Source: Niastella koreensis GR20-10 (GTDB lineage: Bacteria > Bacteroidota > Bacteroidia > Chitinophagales > Chitinophagaceae). Taken from it: a stretch of 64,000 bases of DNA. The stretch is from NCBI RefSeq assembly GCF_000246855.1, contig NC_016609.1, positions 6,460,744 to 6,524,743 of the forward strand, given 5' to 3'. The notes below the pieces were generated by a model. It was given only the letters and a program-made list of their open reading frames with translations. It ran no database searches and was not told where the DNA came from. Below, piece after piece: positions 16,407 through 24,683 of the stretch. How positions within the stretch are numbered: position 1 is the stretch's first letter; every line of letters starts with the position of its first letter. The position numbers and the translations under genes were made by a program.

Positions 16407-17288
16407 TTATTTCCCAAGCTGTAATTCCTTTAAAAATTTTATGATGGCCTTATTCACTTCTGAGTTTTGATCTGCCGGGAACCCGCCATGTTTTCCACCC
16501 GGCACAGTCATAAAGACTGTTTTCACGCCGGCTGCTTCCAACTGCTTATGCAGTTCAACCGACTCTTCGTAAGGCACTACGGGATCTGCATCGCCATGCA
16601 CAATGAATACTGGTGGATTGTCTTTATTTACATAACTCACCGGCGATACTGATCTCATAAAGGCTTCGTCCTTTGCCTTATCGCCTAACCAGTTGGTGGC
16701 CGATTTACTGGTAATATGCGGACCATACGCCCAGTCATTCACATCGGTAATTCCATATTTGTCTATGATGGCGGCTACGTGTATGTTTTCTATACCCGGG
16801 CAGTTCCCATCAAATCGATGATCATTGGCCAGCAAACCCGCCATCAGGGCCAGGTGCCCACCCGCACTGCCTCCCATGATCACGATCTTGTTTACATCTA
16901 CATTCAGCTCCTTCGCATTTTTGATTATATAGATCAACGCACAGCGGGCGTCTTCTACTGCGGCAGGCGCTTTTGCCTGCGGCGTAAGACGGTATTCAAT
17001 ATTGGCTACCGCAAAACCTGCTTTGAAGAAGGAGTTAAAACCGGTTTGTGATTCCTTGGTGCCGTGGTTCCAGCCACCGCCATGAATGTTTATAACAATG
17101 GGCGCCGGCCCTTTTTCTTTAGGCGCCAGGTACAGGTCCATCCTTTGTTGCCAGCCGCGGCCCTGGGTGTATACCACGTCTATCTGTGAAGTATATCCTG
17201 CCGGATAAGTTACTTTTTTGGCAGAGTCCTGGGCATACGATCCCAGGCAGGCCATTAAGCCCACAAAAATCAATGATGTATATCGCAT
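16407..17288 (-). CDS. alpha/beta-hydrolase esterase in the alginate operon
   Basis: The 293-residue protein has a signal peptide ending GSYAQ|D and an alpha/beta-hydrolase fold of the acetyl-esterase/BD-FAE type: oxyanion motif HGGGW (69-73), nucleophile elbow GGSAGG (139-144, Ser141), a late acid in GDADPVVP and a histidine in GGKHGGF. It lies 9 nt upstream of PL7 in the operon. Esterases are not a core part of alginate loci, so I infer it removes O-acetyl groups that are found on bacterial alginates (Pseudomonas, Azotobacter) and block lyases. It could also act on another ester. Confidence 0.85.
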   Translation of the reverse strand: MRYTSLIFVGLMACLGSYAQDSAKKVTYPAGYTSQIDVVYTQGRGWQQRMDLYLAPKEKGPAPIVINIHGGGWNHGTKESQTGFNSFFKAGFAVANIEYRLTPQAKAPAAVEDARCALIYIIKNAKELNVDVNKIVIMGGSAGGHLALMAGLLANDHRFDGNCPGIENIHVAAIIDKYGITDVNDWAYGPHITSKSATNWLGDKAKDEAFMRSVSPVSYVNKDNPPVFIVHGDADPVVPYEESVELHKQLEAAGVKTVFMTVPGGKHGGFPADQNSEVNKAIIKFLKELQLGK

Positions 17289-17329
17289 TTTAAATCGGTT
17301 TTAAGTGTCGCGGTGATCCAATTGGTCTG

Positions 17330-17668
17330 TTACTTCAAAAAATCCTCCCGGTGGGGCGAGAATGAATCTATCAGCATTCCGGCTTCCAGGCACACGCAAC
17401 CATGTAACACATTTGGTGGTACGTAGTAACCATCGCCTTTGCGAATGATCTTTTTTACATCGCCAATGGTCATTTCAAAAACGCCACTGTCAACATAGGT
17501 TACCTGTGAATGCGGATGCTGGTGCATGGCGCCCACCCCGCCTTTTACAAACTTTGCCTTTACCAGCATAACCTTTTCATCATAGCCGAAGATCTGCCGT
17601 GTAATGCCATTGCCAACGTCTTCCCAGGGTATCTCTTGCTCAAACTGAAACTCATTGCTTTGGATCAT
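17330..17668 (-). CDS. kdgF: KdgF-type cupin, unsaturated uronate ring-opening protein
   Basis: The 112-residue single cupin matches KdgF in length and motifs: HQHPHSQ (49-55) and a second-motif histidine at 89 (PPNVLHG) give the metal site. KdgF speeds conversion of the 4,5-unsaturated monouronate released by exolytic lyases to linear DEH. No signal peptide is visible, so it should be cytosolic. It lies 5 nt downstream of the PL17 gene, whose product is its substrate. That adjacency makes the assignment firm within the broad cupin superfamily. Confidence 0.9.
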   Translation of the reverse strand: MIQSNEFQFEQEIPWEDVGNGITRQIFGYDEKVMLVKAKFVKGGVGAMHQHPHSQVTYVDSGVFEMTIGDVKKIIRKGDGYYVPPNVLHGCVCLEAGMLIDSFSPHREDFLK

Positions 17669-17673
17669 AAGGC

Positions 17674-19815
17674 CTATTTTATAGTAATAAATGATTGTTT
17701 GTTGTTGTACTGCAGGGTAACGGTATAGGTTTTCTTGTTGTACGTAAACTCAAACCCGGTGGTTTCGCTATTGTCGTTTACCAGTTTGATATCTTTTGTA
17801 AGCGGTTTAAAACCTTTAGTGTATTCTGCAATGGGATTGGTTTGCCCATGCGGCTCGGTAATATTGATGAACGTATGCCCGGCTGCCGCCTTCTGTGAAA
17901 TAATAAACCCTTTCTCATTGCGCAGATTGAACTCTGGGTCATTGGCGCCACAGGTTACAAAACACAAACTGGTACCGGTATCGGCCAGGAAGGTAGTGGT
18001 ATAAAACCGCTTATTGTTTAAGATAGTTATCACCCCGTTGGCGGCATTCACTTTGTCGTCGCTGTTTACCCACATATGCTGATACCCATAATTATCACCG
18101 GCTGGCAACAGTTTGGTTTTGTTGGCGTTCACCGGGAAATTGCTGTCGGTTAGCTGGCCCTGGTACCAGAAGGGCAGATCGTACTGATGCGGCGCCTTGC
18201 TTTTTGCCTTGAATACATCTATCAGCAAGGGCATTTGTGCGCCTTCCGGTTTAAACAGGATCGCCGTGCGAACCAGTTGTACGCCTTCAAAGGCATGGTC
18301 TTCTTCGGCGCTCACCACCTGGTATTGCGGGGTGTTGTTAAAGTATATCAGCCCGGGCGCATGTTGATCTCCCGCTTTTTCGTTGGCCTGGTATTGCGAT
18401 TGTTTATCTACCGCGATGGTATTGTGCGCTACAGTTTGTTTGCCCCAGGTATTATTTTCTTTGGTGTAGTTACCTCCGTTCTTGCTTTCGATATTCAGGA
18501 AACGTACTGCCCCATAATCACTGAACACTTCGGTATTGTTATCGTAGTACAAAATGTTCAACCGGTCAAAATGGCCATGCCCCATACCCTGCGAAGCGGC
18601 TTTCATCAGCACACAGGCCTGGTCGTCGTTGCTGCCCGATCTTAAAATACCCAGTCCGCCCCCTTTGCCATCGGCGCCATCGCTTATCCACATGGGTACG
18701 TAGGCGAATGGTTTTGTTTTTCCTTCAGCCACCGCTTTGGCTACTTTCAACCCGGCATCGCTTACAATTACTTTTTGTTGTTGCTGTGCCACATCCAGCA
18801 GGTCGTCGCCGCTCTGCATATCGCTGTAGGCAATATCAACAGCATAGATCATTTCTTCCGTTTCGTAACTTTTATCCTTCATGGCATCGTTTACCGGGAA
18901 GAACATTTTATTGGTGTAGGTACATTGAAGGGCCGTATTCACCGATTTCTTCAACAGGCCATTGCGGTAATCATAGATCTTCAGCTCAGGCTGGTATTGT
19001 TGAATGGTTTTGGCAAATAAGATAAAGGGTAAAATAGCGTAGCGCTGGTAATACGGGCCCTCCGTATAATATCCATCGGGTGAGAACAGCTCATTCAGCT
19101 GGGCAAGAAAGCCGGTTTTGTCGTCTTTCTTACTGCCATGCAAAGCGATATCCACCCAGTCTTTACGGCCACACACATACCCGGTCATGCCAACGGCCGC
19201 TACCGACCAGGTGCCGTGGTTATGGATCTTGTTGAAGATCTCGCCATTCACTTCTGAAAACTCTTTTACTATCGGTTCAAACAAATTGTCTTCTATTTTC
19301 TTCCGCTCTTCGGGTTTCAGGTAATCATAAATGCAATCGTACCCCTGGATCACATATACCTGCCACACACAATCGTTCAGGCTTTGCCAGAACATTTTAC
19401 CCCCGGGCGTATCCTTGCGTTTGGGGTGCCGCGGCCAGGTATTATAAACAGCAGCATATTGAAACAGGATGTCTTTTACGAAGCGCGCATATTGTTCGTC
19501 TTTCGTGATCTGCCAGGCAATGCCGCAGGCCAGCACGTTCTGATAATTCTTTTTGTGTTGTTCATGGGTAGTGCCGCCACCGGCATCATGCGGCACCGGT
19601 ACGTCTATGGGACTTTTCAATGCTTTGTCCGCATCTTTTTTCACTTCCTTCCACGACTGTTGCAACAAAGGGAATCTGGAAACGCCATTGCGCACCTCGT
19701 CAATTTTCTGTCTTGTCAATAAGATAGATGGATGTTGCTGTGCCATGGTGCTGTTAAACAGTCCCGCGATCAACATTGAAATAATTCCAATTCTTTTCAT
19801 TCCTGGCATGCGCAT
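17674..19815 (-). CDS. oligoalginate lyase, polysaccharide lyase family 17
   Basis: The product (713 residues from the first ATG; the signal peptide MKRIGIISM... starts at residue 6, ATG at 19800) has an alginate-lyase alpha/alpha-toroid followed by the heparinase II/III beta-sandwich. NH in KIHNHGTWSV (Asn199-His200) and the tyrosine-rich YYTEGPYYQRYA (249-260) match the catalytic region of PL17 enzymes such as Alg17C. The GMGHGHFDRLNILYYD motif is the usual metal-site strand of the sandwich domain. PL17 is exolytic and yields unsaturated monomer. It lies between PL6 and KdgF. The signal peptide ends MAQQ, suggesting a periplasmic enzyme. Confidence 0.93.
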   Translation of the reverse strand: MRMPGMKRIGIISMLIAGLFNSTMAQQHPSILLTRQKIDEVRNGVSRFPLLQQSWKEVKKDADKALKSPIDVPVPHDAGGGTTHEQHKKNYQNVLACGIAWQITKDEQYARFVKDILFQYAAVYNTWPRHPKRKDTPGGKMFWQSLNDCVWQVYVIQGYDCIYDYLKPEERKKIEDNLFEPIVKEFSEVNGEIFNKIHNHGTWSVAAVGMTGYVCGRKDWVDIALHGSKKDDKTGFLAQLNELFSPDGYYTEGPYYQRYAILPFILFAKTIQQYQPELKIYDYRNGLLKKSVNTALQCTYTNKMFFPVNDAMKDKSYETEEMIYAVDIAYSDMQSGDDLLDVAQQQQKVIVSDAGLKVAKAVAEGKTKPFAYVPMWISDGADGKGGGLGILRSGSNDDQACVLMKAASQGMGHGHFDRLNILYYDNNTEVFSDYGAVRFLNIESKNGGNYTKENNTWGKQTVAHNTIAVDKQSQYQANEKAGDQHAPGLIYFNNTPQYQVVSAEEDHAFEGVQLVRTAILFKPEGAQMPLLIDVFKAKSKAPHQYDLPFWYQGQLTDSNFPVNANKTKLLPAGDNYGYQHMWVNSDDKVNAANGVITILNNKRFYTTTFLADTGTSLCFVTCGANDPEFNLRNEKGFIISQKAAAGHTFINITEPHGQTNPIAEYTKGFKPLTKDIKLVNDNSETTGFEFTYNKKTYTVTLQYNNKQSFITIK

Positions 19816-19823
19816 TAACTATT

Positions 19824-22067
19824 TTATTGGCTGTATGTGTTATGGCTACCGGTTGCCTTGTTAAAAAAGGAACTCACCCGGCCGCTTTTATTAAATGTGC
19901 AATAATCTACGGTCAGTTTATCCCAGCTCATTTCTTCAAACCAGATGCTGCGTCCGCCGGCCCCGCTGTTGTTGAACACGCAGTTGGTTACCGAAGCAGT
20001 TTGAACGCCCAGCAGCTTTACCACACATCCCTGCATACGGTTCTCCACTTCTTTAAAGGAGCAATGATCAATAGTCACATCCGGGCCGGTGGTACTTTCA
20101 TCGTTACCGCCACGGTATACGTTGATGGCGGTGCTGAGCATATTGGTAAAGGCACAGTTTTTTACCACCAGGTGTTCTACGTTGTAAATGCCCTTATCGT
20201 CTTTCTCGGCAGCAAAGTCGACGCCCGTTCCGGAATTGTGATGAAATAAGCAGTTAGTAATGATCACGGAATCGGCATAGGTGCTCTTAGTGCCTTTTAT
20301 ACAACTGAAATTGCTTTCATTGAAATTGAAGAACGTACAATTGTTTACCTGCAGGCGGTAATGACTGTTCATGGGTTTGGTGGTAGTGCTGATGGCCGAC
20401 TGCACATCGCCATAACTTTTGTACGCGCTGTTGAACTGAATGTTTTCCACCGCAGCGCTGCCGCCATTCTCCAAAAGAAAAAAGGCGGGCAGGCTTTTCT
20501 CAGTGGTACTCACCAATTGGGATTGTACTTTAGGGTTGCTTCCTTTTATGGTTAAAAGGGTACGGATCACTACCGGTTCTTCCAATTGATACAAACCGGT
20601 ATCGGTAAGCATAATAATATCGCCTGCATTGGCTTTGGCAACAATAGCAGGCAGTTCCCTGCTTTGCGCTGCGGAAACAGAATATGTTACAGGGGCAGTT
20701 AGTTTTGGTTGAGTTGGTTTGAACCAGGCAGCGCCGGTTTTATGTTCATCCATCCATGCTAATACGTCCCTAACCCCATCGGTGGTACTCCCGGAAAAAG
20801 CAATACGTATATTTTTAAACTTTGATATTCTTATAGCTGGATATTCGAGATGGATAAATTCTTTATTTGTTGGCTGGGATGCCCCATTGAATGTATTGTG
20901 TTTGAATACTATCCCTCCATCATTATTGTCATCTTTATATAAAGAACCACCATCTACACTGATAAAATTATTACTGAAGATTACGTTACGGGGAGGCGCT
21001 GTACGTTCAGGGTCTTTACCGGCGCCAAACTCAATACTTTTACAATTAATAAAGGTGTTATGGCTTATAAGCACATTTTTTACTTGTACATAGCGGTTCG
21101 GCAATGAATTAGGCACCCCATTCAGCACGCTGAATCCAGAACGAAACCGCTCTCCAGCCAACTGGAAGAACAAATTATCACTTACAGTATGGCCGGGATT
21201 GATAATGCGCACCCCACCGGTATTGGGTTTGTTGTTACCGATAAATATATTTCCGGTTACTGTATTGCGCTCGCCATGCCGCAATACCAGTCCGCCTTCG
21301 CATTCCCAAAAAGTATTGTAGTTTATTTTGTTATCGCCGCTTTTTATAGATACTACTTCCACCTCCCCATTACAACGTTCAAAATAGTTATGGTGAATAT
21401 TCATGCGGGAAGATGTTAAAGAATACCGCGACACCCCTACCCTGATGGTCTCCCCGCCATTGGAACCCAGCGCCAGCCGGCCATTAAAATAGTTGCTATC
21501 CAGCTCATGGTAGTTTTGCTGACTGCGTTCATCATTCAATTCTACAATAATGGTTGGACCGCTGGTTAACTTATTTCTAAACGTACAGTGGTCTACCCGG
21601 TTATGCTGTCCCCAGAAAATCACCCAGCTTTCCGTATCAAAACGACCGGGTTTGTTATAGCTGTCAAACACACAATTGGTGAGCCGGCAGTTATTGGCCA
21701 GGTGGTCATTGTCTTTTCTGAATTCCACCGTAGCGCCTTTCTCGGCAAAACCATTTGCAAACAAGATCCCCGACACTACCACATGATTACTGCCAAACTG
21801 AATAAACGAATTACCCGTAAACTCCACCGCTCCCGGTTCCGCCGCTGCAATCACCACCGGCTTTTCCTTGGTACCGCTTGTTTCAATCTGCAGCGCTACG
21901 TTATTCCATTTGCCTTTCTCCAGTAAAATAGTGTCTCCTGGCTGCACTTTTGCCAACGCTTCCCGTAGTTGTTGAGGATTGCTAACCGGTATGGTAGCAG
22001 CTGTAAGCCGTAAGCTATAAGCCGTAAGCAAATACAAAATACCAATACAAATTCCTTTTGTTTTCAT
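19824..22067 (-). CDS. chondroitinase-B-like alginate lyase, polysaccharide lyase family 6
   Basis: The 747-residue protein is a signal peptide plus an N-terminal PL6 beta-helix and a second C-terminal beta-helix (from about 460), the two-domain layout of full-length PL6 alginate lyases. The Bronsted base/acid pair is present as Lys242 (SIKSGDN) and Arg263 (LVLRHGERN), with the acidic NGEVEVV calcium strand just before. The two-helix form is often exolytic or MG-active; specificity is not certain here. Oddly, the signal-peptide codons 13-24 are made of a 7-bp tandem repeat (units GCTTACG), at 21995-22029. Confidence 0.92.
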   Translation of the reverse strand: MKTKGICIGILYLLTAYSLRLTAATIPVSNPQQLREALAKVQPGDTILLEKGKWNNVALQIETSGTKEKPVVIAAAEPGAVEFTGNSFIQFGSNHVVVSGILFANGFAEKGATVEFRKDNDHLANNCRLTNCVFDSYNKPGRFDTESWVIFWGQHNRVDHCTFRNKLTSGPTIIVELNDERSQQNYHELDSNYFNGRLALGSNGGETIRVGVSRYSLTSSRMNIHHNYFERCNGEVEVVSIKSGDNKINYNTFWECEGGLVLRHGERNTVTGNIFIGNNKPNTGGVRIINPGHTVSDNLFFQLAGERFRSGFSVLNGVPNSLPNRYVQVKNVLISHNTFINCKSIEFGAGKDPERTAPPRNVIFSNNFISVDGGSLYKDDNNDGGIVFKHNTFNGASQPTNKEFIHLEYPAIRISKFKNIRIAFSGSTTDGVRDVLAWMDEHKTGAAWFKPTQPKLTAPVTYSVSAAQSRELPAIVAKANAGDIIMLTDTGLYQLEEPVVIRTLLTIKGSNPKVQSQLVSTTEKSLPAFFLLENGGSAAVENIQFNSAYKSYGDVQSAISTTTKPMNSHYRLQVNNCTFFNFNESNFSCIKGTKSTYADSVIITNCLFHHNSGTGVDFAAEKDDKGIYNVEHLVVKNCAFTNMLSTAINVYRGGNDESTTGPDVTIDHCSFKEVENRMQGCVVKLLGVQTASVTNCVFNNSGAGGRSIWFEEMSWDKLTVDYCTFNKSGRVSSFFNKATGSHNTYSQ
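21995..22029. repeat. period-7 array inside the PL6 signal-peptide codons
   Basis: On the coding strand the units are GCTTACG, GCTTATA, GCTTACG, GCTTACA, GCTGCTA. They encode LTAYSLRLTAA, a working hydrophobic core, so the array replaced or created part of the secretion signal. Confidence 0.75.
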
Positions 22068-22084
22068 TTCGACATTTAAGATTC

Positions 22085-22122
22085 AGGCCTCCCCCCGGCC
22101 CCCTCCGGTGGAGGGGGAGGAA
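22085..22122. repeat. GC-rich REP-like hairpin (CCCCCCGG...GGAGGGGGAGG)
   Basis: CCTCCCCC and GGGGGAGG arms around GGTGG. Near-identical sequence at 36458-36497 lies inside the DUF5009 gene, and a shorter relative follows the second SGNH gene at 32428-32454. Confidence 0.7.
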
Positions 22123-22167
22123 TACAGCCTCATTATAATATTTAACCTAATAACATTTTTAGCCTTT

Positions 22168-22252
22168 ATCAACTTCGTCAACTCTGTCAACCTCCTGGTT
22201 AACCGGTCAACTGGTTAACTGGTCAACTCTACCCACTATATCAACTTCACCT
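22168..22252. repeat. period-8 array abutting the GntR stop codon
   Basis: Octamers on TCAACT/TTAACT with an internal CTCCTGGTTAACCGG. The final residues of the GntR protein (KLI) and its stop codon at 22236 fall inside the array. Confidence 0.75.
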
Positions 22253-22958
22253 CTTTACTAATCCTAAAGATGTCATCTAAATGTGCCGCCATTGCTGCAC
22301 CCGCCGCCTCCGCATCCTGGTCTGCAATCGCCTGCAAAATCTCATGATGCTCCGCCATGGCCTTTACCCCGCGGTTATCGCCACAGATCTTTTTCTCCAC
22401 TATGTTGCGGATGATATCAGGCAGCAGCATCAACAGCATGCTTTCAAACACCGAGTTTTTGGTGGCATTGGCAATGCGCAGGTGAATAAACATATCTTCC
22501 TGGATGGCGTCCTGTTTGTTGTTTACTTTATTGTCGTAATCCTCCACAGCGCTGCGGATCATTGCCAGGTCTTCATCGGTGCGGCGCATGGCTGCCAGCC
22601 TCGCCGCATTGATCTCCATGTAATACCGGGCTTCTATCAAGGCGGAGAAATCGTCTTTATTAAAATTGATGATATCTGTGAGTACGCCCTCGATCATTTT
22701 TATGCTGTAGCCCGATACATAGGTGCCGCTCTGGGGCGAAGTTTTCAGCAGACCGAAAAACTCCAGCTTGCGAATGGCCTCACGCACATAACTTCTACCC
22801 ACACCCAGTTTTTCGGCCAGTACGCGCTCGGCCGGTAACCGGTCGCCCGGTTTTAACTGCCCGGAAACGATCAGCTGTTTTAATTGTTGAATGATCTTGT
22901 CGGCAGGACTTTCAAACTCTATGCTTTTTATACTCTGTATAATATCTGCGGTATCCAT
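22236..22958 (-). CDS. GntR-family (FadR subfamily) regulator of the alginate locus
   Basis: The 240-residue cytosolic protein has an N-terminal winged helix (about 18-85; PGDRLPAERVLAEKLGVGRSYVREAIRKLE) and a C-terminal FCD ligand domain (about 95-225) with the metal-site pattern of three histidines (HLRIANA, AEHHEIL, AAHLDDI). FadR-type regulators of uronate pathways respond to KDG-like intermediates and bind TGGTnnnACCA-type sites. Two such sites lie on the SusC promoter at 29566-29591, so I infer it represses the operon in which it sits. The gene is between the surface lipoprotein and PL6 genes. Confidence 0.92.
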   Translation of the reverse strand: MDTADIIQSIKSIEFESPADKIIQQLKQLIVSGQLKPGDRLPAERVLAEKLGVGRSYVREAIRKLEFFGLLKTSPQSGTYVSGYSIKMIEGVLTDIINFNKDDFSALIEARYYMEINAARLAAMRRTDEDLAMIRSAVEDYDNKVNNKQDAIQEDMFIHLRIANATKNSVFESMLLMLLPDIIRNIVEKKICGDNRGVKAMAEHHEILQAIADQDAEAAGAAMAAHLDDIFRISKEVKLI

Positions 22959-22997
22959 AATACGTTGTTTATTACAAGGTGTAAGGTTACTGATTTT

Positions 22998-24587
22998 TTA
23001 TTGTTCTTTCATAATGTCGAATGTAAGGGTAGACGTGCCCTGGTTGGGCGACGCTACTATGTTGATCGCATTCACTTTGATCAGGATATTCTTTGTTGCT
23101 CCGCTACCACCGGCCGGTGTCATTTTTGCCCAGATGATGGAGCCTACCCCAAAGGTAGTGTTGTTAGGCGCATTGGCAGTTGGGGCAGATACCCCGGTGA
23201 AAGTAGCATCGCTCATATCGGTGATGGTATTGCTGTTGAATTTATTGGCCACCGCGGTCTCTGCAGAACCGGTTCCCAGCACCCGGAACACAGTCTTCTT
23301 CAGGGTACTGGAAGTTGGCGTAGCCGGCGCCCAGGAAGTACCGTTACATTTAAAGGTGGCCAGCGTGGAGGCGGAAATATTTGCCGGGTTATTGAAAGAG
23401 ATCGCCAGCGAACTGTTGGTAAAGATGGCAAAATCAATCTTTGCATGGGTGCTGGCATCATTCACCACATCGCATCCGCCAATAAGCGGCGCCGCGGTTT
23501 CGCCGGTAAAGAAACAGGTGGCGGAATTGACGGCAGCAGTGCCCTGCGACATCATGGTCATGTTCTTCCAGTAATAATAGGACAATATTTTAACCGGTAC
23601 GGAGGCATTGTTCTGACTGTTACCGGCGTCTTTGGCTACCAGTTTGGCCGCAGTAACATTTGTTGCATAGCCAAAACCTGAATAGGTAAAGCTGTAGTTG
23701 TACTCGTTGCCGGATGAACTGGTAAGAACTGGTGTAACCGTTCCCTGTAAAGTTTCACCAGTGTTGGTTACCGCATACATGCTTACTGTGCTGAGCGGTG
23801 TATAGGATTTCAGCGTACCAGAGATATCCGGTTTACCATCGGGCAATGCGGTTGGCAGCTCGGTAACACTGAAGGTGATCACCGGTTTGAAGGGAATGTT
23901 TACAAACTGGATGATGGACTCCGTTTTCAAGCCATAAATATCTACCGCAATCACCTTTAACTGTCCGGCGCCATCGCCATAGGTATAATTGTAATTAAGC
24001 GCCAGTTCTTTGCTTCCATTGGCCAACACGCTATCGAGGTTGGCGAAATTACCATTGCGGTTATCGGCATAATAGATTTTTGCCAACCCGGTTTCGCTGG
24101 TGGCTTTACCGGTGATGGCCGTAGAAGCGGTTAAGGACGGCGTAAGGCTGGTAGGCAATCCCGTGATCACGGGCGCATTGGGATCGAAGTAACTGATCTT
24201 AATTATTTTTTCAAAAGAGGAATTATTATCCTGCACACATAACAGCTTCAGCCCCTTTACGCCGGCGAGGTTAATCCCCGCCCACGAGGCGGCTTTCACC
24301 TCAAATTGATAAGCCCGTCTGCTTTCTGCAGCAGGAAAATCAACCTGGATCAGTGTATCCTGTTTGCCATCGCGTTGCAGGTAATAATAGATCACGCCCA
24401 TGCTGATGGTAGCGCTGACAGAACCGCTCACGCTCGCCTGGGGTTGAAACCCTTTTAACGCTACGTTGTACACAAAATCTGGACTGGTTACGGTTCCATC
24501 GGGTTGAACAATATCTTTTTTATGACAGGCCAACAGCGTTATAATTGCTGCGACTATTATTATTGATGACTTATATATTTTTTCCAT
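22998..24587 (-). CDS. surface glycan-binding lipoprotein (SusE/F position) of the alginate locus
   Basis: From the ATG at 24587 (MEKIYKSS) the product has 529 residues, with a lipoprotein signal LLAC (cysteine 21) followed by HKKD. The body is all-beta, with repeated Ig-like segments (PVITGLPTSLTPSLTASTAITGKATSETGLAKIYY; IPFKPVITFSVTELPTA) and a C-terminal domain with FKCNGTSWAP. I know no named domain for certain. Its position right after SusD and its layout fit a surface glycan-binding protein that captures alginate. A start four codons earlier would weaken the signal peptide. A TCCCGAT/ATCGGGA hairpin lies in the gap to SusD. Confidence 0.8.
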   Translation of the reverse strand: MEKIYKSSIIIVAAIITLLACHKKDIVQPDGTVTSPDFVYNVALKGFQPQASVSGSVSATISMGVIYYYLQRDGKQDTLIQVDFPAAESRRAYQFEVKAASWAGINLAGVKGLKLLCVQDNNSSFEKIIKISYFDPNAPVITGLPTSLTPSLTASTAITGKATSETGLAKIYYADNRNGNFANLDSVLANGSKELALNYNYTYGDGAGQLKVIAVDIYGLKTESIIQFVNIPFKPVITFSVTELPTALPDGKPDISGTLKSYTPLSTVSMYAVTNTGETLQGTVTPVLTSSSGNEYNYSFTYSGFGYATNVTAAKLVAKDAGNSQNNASVPVKILSYYYWKNMTMMSQGTAAVNSATCFFTGETAAPLIGGCDVVNDASTHAKIDFAIFTNSSLAISFNNPANISASTLATFKCNGTSWAPATPTSSTLKKTVFRVLGTGSAETAVANKFNSNTITDMSDATFTGVSAPTANAPNNTTFGVGSIIWAKMTPAGGSGATKNILIKVNAINIVASPNQGTSTLTFDIMKEQ

Positions 24588-24643
24588 ATGGACTTTCACT
24601 ACTTTAATGAACCATGTATTGTATTTCCCATTATCACCACCTG

Positions 24644-24659
24644 TCCCGATTTATCGGGA
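24644..24659. repeat. TCCCGAT/ATCGGGA stem-loop between susD and SGBP genes
   Basis: Perfect 7-bp arms with a 2-nt loop (TT). Third copy of the element seen at 10409 and 13330. In an operon leader it may stabilise the upstream mRNA or lower downstream expression. Confidence 0.65.
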
Positions 24660-24683
24660 TTATCGAATTATCACATTATCACA

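Noticed and set aside
22190-22230. GntR operator in GGTTAACCGG upstream of PL6
   Set aside because: It resembles the TTGGTTAACCAA site but is part of a period-8 array whose units contain GTTAAC throughout, so the likeness is probably incidental.
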